Assembly: GCF_004522105.1 (NCBI RefSeq)
Contig: NZ_SPUJ01000004.1
Coordinates: 124,001 to 188,000 of the forward strand
Length of the DNA: 64,000 bases
Reading direction: 5' to 3'
Origin: Nocardioides sp. 1609
GTDB lineage: Bacteria > Actinomycetota > Actinomycetes > Propionibacteriales > Nocardioidaceae
The notes under the pieces are model-generated. The model was not told the origin of the DNA and searched no databases. It saw only the letters and a list, made by a program, of their open reading frames with translations. Shown one piece after another: positions 58,576 to 64,000 of this stretch (positions within the stretch are counted from its first letter, which is position 1; each line of letters opens with the position of its first letter). The translations under genes were made by a program, and so were the position numbers.

Positions 58576-58998
58576 ATGAACGACCAGTCGGTGGACCGCC
58601 CGGCCGCAGGGACGCGCTCCACCCGGCAGAAGCGCGCCGTCGAGGCCGCGCTGCACGCCTCCGACGACTTCCGCACCGCCCAGGAGATCCACGACGCGCT
58701 GCGTCGCGACGGTGAGTCGGTCGGACTCGCGACGGTCTACCGCACCCTGCAGGCCCTCACCGACGCCGGTGAGGTCGACGTCGTCAAGACCGACGGCGGC
58801 GAGGCGGTCTACCGGCGCTGCAGCACGACCCACCACCACCACCTCGTGTGCCGCCACTGCGGCCGCACCGTCGAGATCGAGGGGCCGGCCGTCGAGCGCT
58901 GGGCGGCGGCCAAGGCGGCCGAGAACGACTACGTCGACGTCAGCCACACCGTCGAGCTCTTCGGCACCTGCCCCGAGTGCCGGACCGCCCGGGGCTGA
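58576..58998 (+). CDS. zur: Fur family regulator, probably zinc-responsive Zur
   Basis: A 140-residue Fur-type regulator. The winged helix (STRQKRAVEAALHASDDFRTAQEIH, GLATVYRTLQALTDAGEVD in parts) is followed by CSTTHHHHLVCRHCG and a closing CPEC, giving the two Cys pairs of the structural zinc site and the His-rich sensor region. The HHHHLVCRxCGxTVEIEG pattern with NDYVDVSHTVELFGTC is of the Zur branch. It would repress zinc uptake genes; none is nearby. It is convergent with a TetR gene. Confidence 0.85.
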   Translation: MNDQSVDRPAAGTRSTRQKRAVEAALHASDDFRTAQEIHDALRRDGESVGLATVYRTLQALTDAGEVDVVKTDGGEAVYRRCSTTHHHHLVCRHCGRTVEIEGPAVERWAAAKAAENDYVDVSHTVELFGTCPECRTARG

Positions 58999-59010
58999 CG
59001 GTCGCCGTCA
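58996..59010. terminator. palindrome containing both convergent stop codons
   Basis: TGACGG (58996-59001) and CCGTCA (59005-59010) with a TCG loop. The outer triplets are the stops of the Fur and TetR genes. Confidence 0.45.
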
Positions 59011-59559
59011 CCCGTCCCGGTCACGCCCGTCGACCGCCGAGCGCAGGATCGCGTCCAGCGACCACGTCAGCTCCTCGCGGCTGACCTGCTCAGCGAGCAT
59101 CTCGTAGCCCACGAGCGTGCACATCGCCAGCGCGGCGTGGTGGGCGGCGTCCTCGGGCCCGACCAGCTCCTCCAGGGCCTCGACGACGATCGCCCGGCGG
59201 TCGTGGTCGACCCGCTCCTGCACCGCCCGGACCCGCGGCTCGACGGCGGCCCACACCCGGATCGCGGCCTCGCTGCGGTGCGGTAGGTCGGCACTCATCC
59301 GGGCGAGCACGCGGAGCCGCTCCACGGGGTGGGCGTGCCCGCGCGCGAGCGCGACGAGCTGGGTCGTGCGCTCCTCCAGCCAGTTCTCGAGCAGCGCGTC
59401 GGTGTACTCCTGCCAGCTCGCGAACGAGTGGTAGAAGCTGCCGGTCGTGACGCCGAGGCGGCCGACGACCGCGGCCAGCTTGAGGCCGCCGTACCCCTCG
59501 GTCGCGAGGATGGCCTGGCCGGCACCGAAGTACGCCGCCCGCAACCCGCCCGTGGTCAT
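59008..59559 (-). CDS. TetR family transcriptional regulator
   Basis: A 183-residue regulator with an N-terminal helix-turn-helix (ILATEGYGGLKLAAVVGRLGVTTGSFYHSFASWQEY, in parts) and a helical ligand domain. ATG 59559 follows TAGGGT (59566-59571) by 6 nt. It is divergent from lon with 91 nt between them, but no TetR-style palindrome is clear there, so the target is open. Confidence 0.87.
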   Translation of the reverse strand: MTTGGLRAAYFGAGQAILATEGYGGLKLAAVVGRLGVTTGSFYHSFASWQEYTDALLENWLEERTTQLVALARGHAHPVERLRVLARMSADLPHRSEAAIRVWAAVEPRVRAVQERVDHDRRAIVVEALEELVGPEDAAHHAALAMCTLVGYEMLAEQVSREELTWSLDAILRSAVDGRDRDG

Positions 59560-59565
59560 CGACCC

Positions 59566-59571
59566 ACCCTA
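59566..59571 (-). promoter_or_regulatory. -10 element for the TetR gene at 59559 (leaderless)
   Basis: TAGGGT on the minus strand, 6 nt before ATG 59559. Confidence 0.5.
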
Positions 59572-59595
59572 GGACGGGGCGCGGGCCGCGGTGGT

Positions 59596-59612
59596 GTTCG
59601 CCCACGACGAAC
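59596..59612. promoter_or_regulatory. ClgR-like box upstream of lon
   Basis: GTTCGCCCACGACGAAC has arms GTTCG/CGAAC around 7 nt, close to the actinobacterial ClgR site (GTTCGC-N5-GCGAAC). It lies 38 nt before the lon start, where an activator would bind. Confidence 0.5.
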
Positions 59613-59650
59613 AACGGAACATCGCACCGAACCCGCGCGGTTGAGCGGAC

Positions 59651-62032
59651 ATGAGCACAACCGACACGAACACCGCCGACCTCTCCGGCCAGCCCGGCAC
59701 GACCGCGCTGCCGGTCCTCTTCGTCACCGACCTCGTCGTCCTGCCGGGCATGGTGGTGCCCGTCGAGCTCGACGACGCCGCCCGCGCCGCGATCGACGCC
59801 GCCCGTGCGTCCAGCGACGGCCGGCTCCTCGTCGCCCCCCGGCTCGAGGACCGCTACGCCTCCTACGGCGTCATCGCCTCCGTCGAGCGGGTCGGTCGGC
59901 TGTCCGGCGGCGCGCCCGCCGCCGTGCTCAAGGCCGAGCGGCGTGGTCGCATCGGCAGCGGGGTCACCGGCCCCGGCGCGGCCCTCTGGGTCGAGGTCGA
60001 GACCGTCGGCGAGCACGTCACCGACCGGGCCCGCGAGCTCGCCGAGGACTACAAGCGGCTGGTCGTCGCCGTCCTCCAGCGCCGTGAGGCCTGGCAGGTG
60101 ATCGACACCGTGCACCGGATGACCGACGCCAGCGCGATCGCCGACGCCGCCGGCTACGCGCCGTACCTCTCCGACGAGCGCAAGCGCGAGCTCCTCGAGA
60201 CCCCGGACGTCGAGCAGCGGCTCGCCACGCTGGTCGAGTGGACCCGCGAGCACCTCGCCGAGGTCGAGCTCACCGACAAGATCGGCGAGGACGTCCGCGA
60301 CGGCATGGAGAAGACGCAGCGCGAGTACCTGCTGCGCCAGCAGCTCGCCGCGATCCGCAAGGAGCTCGGTGAGGGCGAGCCCGAGGGCTCCGACGACTAC
60401 CGCGCCCGGGTCGAGGCCCACACCGGACTGCCGGAGGCCGTCCGCGAGGCCGCGCTGCGCGAGGTCGACAAGCTCGAGCGGGCCAGCGACCAGAACCCCG
60501 AGGCCGGGTGGATCCGCACCTGGCTCGACACCGTGCTCGACCTGCCCTGGGGCGTCGTCACCGACGACTCCACCGACGTCGTCGCCGCCCGCGCCGTCCT
60601 CGACGCCGACCACCACGGCCTCGACGAGGTCAAGGACCGGATCGTGGAGTACCTCGCCGTCCGCGCCCGCCGCGCCGAGCGTGGCCTCCAGGTCGTCGGC
60701 GGCCGAGGCTCCGGCGCCGTCGTCCTGCTGGCCGGGCCTCCCGGCGTCGGCAAGACGTCGCTCGGCGAGTCCGTGGCCCGGGCGCTGGGCCGCAACTTCG
60801 TGCGCGTCGCCCTCGGCGGCGTCCGTGACGAGGCCGAGATCCGCGGGCACCGGCGCACCTACGTCGGCGCCCTGCCCGGCCGGATCGTCCGGGCGATCAA
60901 GGAGTCCGGCTCGATGAACCCCGTGGTGCTGCTCGACGAGGTCGACAAGGTCGGCGCCGACCACCGCGGCGACCCGGCCGCCGCCCTGCTCGAGGTGCTC
61001 GACCCGGCCCAGAACCACACCTTCCGCGACCACTACCTCGAGCTCGACCTCGACCTCTCCGACGTCCTGTTCGTCGCCACGGCGAACGTCGTCGAGCAGA
61101 TCCCGAGCGCGCTGCTCGACCGGATGGAGCTGGTCACCCTCGACGGCTACACCGAGGACGACAAGGTCGCCATCGCCCGCGACTTCCTGCTCCCGCGCCA
61201 GCTGGAGCGGACGGCGCTGACGGCCGACGAGGTCACGGTCAGCGACGAGGCGCTGCACGAGCTCGCGGCCAACCACACCCGCGAGGCCGGGGTGCGCCAG
61301 ATGGAGCGGCTGATCGCCCGCGCGCTGCGCAAGGCGGCGACCCGGCTCGCGACCCGGGCCGACACCCGCGTCGACATCGGGGTGGACGACCTCCACGAGC
61401 TCGTCGGGCGGCCGCGCTTCATGCCCGAGACGGCGGAGCGGACCTCGGTGCCCGGCGTGGCCACCGGTCTCGCGGTCACCGGCCTGGGCGGCGACGTCCT
61501 GTTCATCGAGGCCAGCGCCCACGACGCGGGCTCCGGCAGCGCGGGGCTGACCCTGACCGGTCAGCTGGGCGAGGTGATGAAGGAGTCGGCCCACATCGCG
61601 CTCTCCTTCGTGCACTCCCACGCCGTCGAGCTCGGCGTCGACCCGGCGTTCTTCGACAAGGCGATCCACGTGCACGTGCCCGCGGGCGCGACGCCGAAGG
61701 ACGGCCCGTCGGCCGGCATCACGATGGTCACCGCGCTGACGTCGCTGGCCACCGGACGGCCGGTGCGCTCGACGGTGGGCATGACCGGCGAGGTCACCCT
61801 GAACGGACGGGTGCTGCCGATCGGCGGGCTCAAGCAGAAGCTGCTGGCCGCGCAGCGGGCCGGTCTCACCGACGTGTTCGTGCCGCTGCGCAACGAGCCC
61901 GACCTCGACGACGTCCCCGCCGAGGTCCTCGAGGCGCTCACGGTGCACGTCGTCGGCGACGTCCTCGACGTCGTCCGGGGTGCGCTGGAGGAGCCGTCCC
62001 CGGCCGTGGACGCCGCCGTCGAGGCCGCCTGA
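59651..62032 (+). CDS. lon: ATP-dependent protease Lon (La)
   Basis: A 793-residue AAA+ protease that degrades damaged and regulatory proteins. The N-terminal LonN domain starts at [21 protein letters not shown] (in parts); the Walker [10 protein letters not shown] lies near 361-369 and Walker [10 protein letters not shown] follows; the protease domain has KDGPSAGIT with Ser687 and GGLKQK with the Lys near 730, spaced as in the Ser-Lys dyad. The length is typical of LonA. ATG 59651 is used. The ClgR-like box upstream agrees with known ClgR control of lon in Streptomyces. Confidence 0.96.
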   Translation: MSTTDTNTADLSGQPGTTALPVLFVTDLVVLPGMVVPVELDDAARAAIDAARASSDGRLLVAPRLEDRYASYGVIASVERVGRLSGGAPAAVLKAERRGRIGSGVTGPGAALWVEVETVGEHVTDRARELAEDYKRLVVAVLQRREAWQVIDTVHRMTDASAIADAAGYAPYLSDERKRELLETPDVEQRLATLVEWTREHLAEVELTDKIGEDVRDGMEKTQREYLLRQQLAAIRKELGEGEPEGSDDYRARVEAHTGLPEAVREAALREVDKLERASDQNPEAGWIRTWLDTVLDLPWGVVTDDSTDVVAARAVLDADHHGLDEVKDRIVEYLAVRARRAERGLQVVGGRGSGAVVLLAGPPGVGKTSLGESVARALGRNFVRVALGGVRDEAEIRGHRRTYVGALPGRIVRAIKESGSMNPVVLLDEVDKVGADHRGDPAAALLEVLDPAQNHTFRDHYLELDLDLSDVLFVATANVVEQIPSALLDRMELVTLDGYTEDDKVAIARDFLLPRQLERTALTADEVTVSDEALHELAANHTREAGVRQMERLIARALRKAATRLATRADTRVDIGVDDLHELVGRPRFMPETAERTSVPGVATGLAVTGLGGDVLFIEASAHDAGSGSAGLTLTGQLGEVMKESAHIALSFVHSHAVELGVDPAFFDKAIHVHVPAGATPKDGPSAGITMVTALTSLATGRPVRSTVGMTGEVTLNGRVLPIGGLKQKLLAAQRAGLTDVFVPLRNEPDLDDVPAEVLEALTVHVVGDVLDVVRGALEEPSPAVDAAVEAA

Positions 62033-62140
62033 GCCGCGCCCACCCCTGGGGGTGCGGACGTGGCGGTGGCATCCGGGACATGGTCGGAGGAGTCCAGTTG
62101 TCACCGTGGTGTCGGACCAGGGAAGTCGGGGGGAGTCGTC
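62033..62140. other. 108-nt spacer after lon with a weak hairpin
   Basis: CACCC CTGG GGGTG at 62041-62054 is a small hairpin 9 nt after the lon stop, a possible terminator. The rest holds only the ribosome site of the next gene. Confidence 0.35.
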
Positions 62141-62569
62141 GTGCCGGTCGTGGAGCGCACGATCACCGTCGACCGACCGCTGCCCGCGGTGTGGGCGTTC
62201 CTGTCCGACTTCACGACCACCGAGGAGTGGGACCCGCCGACGCTCTCGACCGAGCGGGTCAGCGGTGACGGCGGCGTCGGCACGACCTACCACAACGTCT
62301 CGAAGTTCGACGGGCGCAGCACGGAGGTCGACTACGTCGTCACCGAGTACGTCGAGCACGAGCGGCTCCAGCTGCGCGGCAGGGCGGCGGGGCTGGCGCT
62401 GCTCGACACCATCACCGTCGAGGACGTCCCCGGCGGCACCCGCGTGACCTACCAGGCGGTCTTCAGCCCGCGCCACGCCTCGTCGTCGGTGGTCCTCGAC
62501 CGCGACGGGTTGATCGTGCTGGGGGACTTCGTGGCCGAGAGCCTGCTGGACTCCCTCGAGCACCTGTAG
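62141..62569 (+). CDS. SRPBCC family protein
   Basis: A 142-residue polyketide-cyclase/START-like domain: ERTITVDRPLPAVWAFLSDF, EEWDPPTLSTERV, and the C-terminal helix LIVLGDFVAESLLDSLEHL. It probably binds a small hydrophobic ligand of unknown identity. GTG 62141 has GGGGGGAG about 6 nt upstream; ATG 62060 would add 27 residues of unlikely sequence. It converges on the response-regulator gene across a short GCCCG/CGGGC hairpin (62569-62581). Confidence 0.8.
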   Translation: MPVVERTITVDRPLPAVWAFLSDFTTTEEWDPPTLSTERVSGDGGVGTTYHNVSKFDGRSTEVDYVVTEYVEHERLQLRGRAAGLALLDTITVEDVPGGTRVTYQAVFSPRHASSSVVLDRDGLIVLGDFVAESLLDSLEHL

Positions 62570-62582
62570 CCCGACCCGGGCC

Positions 62583-63236
62583 TCAGGAATCGAGGACGCG
62601 CACCCGGTCGGGCTGGAAGCCGTGCTGCAGGCCCCAGACGACGGCCTGGGTGCGGCTCTCGACGCCGATCTTGCGGTAGAGCGTGCGGATGTGGGTCTTC
62701 ACGGTGTTGATCCCGATGAACGCGTGCTCGGTGATGTCGTCGTTGCTGAGGCCCTGGCAGATCAGCGAGAGCACCTCGGACTCGCGCGGGCTCAGCCCGA
62801 GGCGGTCACCGGGCCAGCGGCCGAGGACGTCGGCGGCCTGGGGCTCGTCGGGGGTTGCGCGAGCCGGGACCACCGTCTCGCCGGCGTGGACCCGCTCGAG
62901 GGCCGTGACGAGCTCCTCGGCCGAGGAGCGCTTCGACACGAACCCGGCCGCCCCGGCCGCCACCGACGCCTCGACGAGGGTCGGGTCCTCGTCCCAGCTG
63001 AAGACCAGGACCCGGGCGCCGTCGCCGTCGTTCGCCGTCACCGGCCGGAGGCCGCGTTGCCGCTGGCCGAAGGTGTCCACCAGGACGACGTCGACGTCGC
63101 TGACCGCGCGGGTCCCGGCCGCCACCTCCACGACCCGGATCCGGTCACCGAACGGTGCGAGGGCCGCGGCGACGCCGACGACCACGATCTCGTAGTCGTT
63201 GACGACGGCGACGCGCACGGGCGCTGCACTGCTCAT
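62583..63236 (-). CDS. LuxR/NarL-type response regulator
   Basis: A 217-residue two-component response regulator. The receiver (about 1-120) has the acidic pair in VVNDYE, a phospho-acceptor Asp in VVLVDTFG and the Lys in SKRSS. The LuxR helix-turn-helix (about 148-210) has LSPRESEVLSLICQGLSNDDI and NTVKTHIRTLYRKIGV. No histidine kinase is adjacent; the orphan kinase at 50269 is a conceivable but unproven partner. ATG 63236 follows CATCCT by 6 nt. Confidence 0.9.
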   Translation of the reverse strand: MSSAAPVRVAVVNDYEIVVVGVAAALAPFGDRIRVVEVAAGTRAVSDVDVVLVDTFGQRQRGLRPVTANDGDGARVLVFSWDEDPTLVEASVAAGAAGFVSKRSSAEELVTALERVHAGETVVPARATPDEPQAADVLGRWPGDRLGLSPRESEVLSLICQGLSNDDITEHAFIGINTVKTHIRTLYRKIGVESRTQAVVWGLQHGFQPDRVRVLDS

Positions 63237-63375
63237 CTCCCGAGGATGCCAGAGCCCGGCCCCGCGCGCTGCCGATCCCGCCGGGGGTCGGTCCGGGCTC
63301 CCCGGGGGCCGGGGTCCGGCCGGAGTCATCCGCAGGGGTGCTCCCCCAGCCGTCGACGGCGGTGAGGGTGGAGCC

Positions 63376-64000
63376 ATGACGAGATTCGGCTACACGTTGA
63401 TGACCGAGCAGAGCGGCCCCCGGGAGCTCGTCTCCTACGCGCGCGGCGCGGAGGAGGTCGGGTTCGACTTCGAGGTGTCGAGCGACCACTTCTCGCCCTG
63501 GCTGGTCGAGCAGGGGCACGCCCCGCACGCCTGGACGGTGCTCGGGGCGGTCGCCCAGGCGACCGAGCGGGTCGAGCTGATGACGTACGTGACCTGCCCG
63601 ACCATGCGCTACCACCCGGTCGTCGTCGCGCAGAAGTCCGCGACGCTCCAGCTGCTGGCCGAGGGGCGCTTCACCCTCGGCCTCGGGTCGGGCGAGAGCC
63701 TGAACGAGCACGTCGTGGGGGAGGGCTGGCCCGGGGTGGCGACCCGGCAGGCGATGCTCGTCGAGGCCATCGACATCATCCGGCGGCTGCACACCGGTGA
63801 GCTGGTCGACCACGACGGCGACTACTTCCGGGTCGAGTCCGCCCGGATCTGGGACCTGCCGGACGACGGCGTCGACCTCGCCGTCGCGGTCTCCGGCGAC
63901 CGCTCGATCGAGACCTTCGGACCCCTGGCCGACCACCTGGTCGCCGTCGAGCCGGACGCCTCGCTGATCGAGACCTGGAACGCCGTCGACGGGGCCCCGC
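63376..64000 (+). CDS. F420-dependent LLM-class oxidoreductase, G6PDH-like (partial)
   Basis: The first 208 codons of a gene that runs off the window. FGYTLMTEQSGPRELVSYARGAEEVGFDFEVSSDHFSPWL (in parts) and LGLGSGESLNEHVVG are typical of luciferase-like F420-dependent enzymes of the glucose-6-phosphate dehydrogenase-like group (TIGR03557 type). It would transfer hydride to or from the deazaflavin F420; the substrate is open. ATG 63376 is preceded by GAGGGTGGAG, which could serve as ribosome site or as a -10-like element. Confidence 0.88.
   Translation, partial: MTRFGYTLMTEQSGPRELVSYARGAEEVGFDFEVSSDHFSPWLVEQGHAPHAWTVLGAVAQATERVELMTYVTCPTMRYHPVVVAQKSATLQLLAEGRFTLGLGSGESLNEHVVGEGWPGVATRQAMLVEAIDIIRRLHTGELVDHDGDYFRVESARIWDLPDDGVDLAVAVSGDRSIETFGPLADHLVAVEPDASLIETWNAVDGAP

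Noticed and set aside
59090..62563. A 1157-codon open frame antisense to lon
   Set aside because: Composition is Val/Gly/Asp/Arg-rich without any domain, and it mirrors the codon structure of lon and its neighbours.

Overview
This is a very GC-rich, densely packed stretch of chromosome from a Gram-positive actinobacterium, most likely a Nocardioidaceae (Nocardioides-like) strain. The inference rests on several markers: a mycothione reductase (mycothiol is an actinobacterial thiol), an F420-dependent LLM-type oxidoreductase, DUF3151 and DUF3817 proteins, a SigE-family ECF sigma factor, PknB-like kinases, GTG/TTG starts, and many apparently leaderless promoters in which a TANNNT-type -10 hexamer ends 6-8 nt before the start codon. 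No rRNA, tRNA, CRISPR array, insertion sequence, prophage or plasmid gene was seen. The window looks like core chromosome with lineage-specific inserts.

Layout. 1-9.8 kb: the end of a ClpB-like chaperone gene, a multi-pass membrane protein, a PLP aminotransferase, pyrE, a DedA membrane protein, a TrmH/SpoU methyltransferase, a three-gene operon (DUF2867 - membrane protein - SigE-family sigma factor), class II fructose-bisphosphate aldolase, a secreted tripeptidyl-aminopeptidase-like hydrolase and a DUF3151 protein. 9.9-19.7 kb: an AbiEi-like protein, a large composite palindrome, class I lysyl-tRNA synthetase, a diacylglycerol-kinase-like lipid kinase, purA with a terminator-like leader, and two overlapping genes for Ser/Thr kinases whose outer part is a chain of FG-GAP (integrin-like) repeats. 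19.8-31 kb: purD, purB, an ABM/membrane protein, an MFS exporter, acylphosphatase, a HIT-like protein, a small secreted M15-like protein, a glycosidase-like propeller, a sulfotransferase, purC and an NAD(P)-binding protein.

31-43.6 kb: a divergent MarR/MMPL pair, an acyl-CoA synthetase, small membrane proteins, a stress protein, purS-purQ-DUF3817, and a reverse-strand operon (phosphotransferase, nitroreductase, enoyl-CoA hydratase) behind a palindromic operator, then mycothione reductase. 43.6-52.6 kb: an RsrR-like Rrf2 regulator facing an NmrA-type gene, a TetR regulator facing a zinc alcohol dehydrogenase, an M4 metallopeptidase apparently fused to an emfourin-type inhibitor, a secreted protein, YidC, an orphan GAF histidine kinase and a ketopantoate-reductase-like gene. 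52.6-64 kb: an uncharacterised protein with an Arg/Gly-rich and Pro-rich tail, an aldo/keto reductase, a FUSC protein, glgC, a STAS protein behind a 17-C homopolymer, a Zur-like Fur regulator, a TetR regulator, Lon protease, an SRPBCC protein, a LuxR-type response regulator and the start of an F420-dependent oxidoreductase.

Functionally, six purine genes (purA, purD, purB, purC, purS, purQ) and pyrE lie within 37 kb but mostly as separate transcription units. Regulator-target pairs with visible operators (Rrf2/NmrA, TetR/ADH, MarR/MMPL) are a second theme. The best candidates for undescribed biology are the twin kinase-FG-GAP genes, the protease-inhibitor fusion, the purA leader hairpin, the poly-C tract and the two composite intergenic palindromes.
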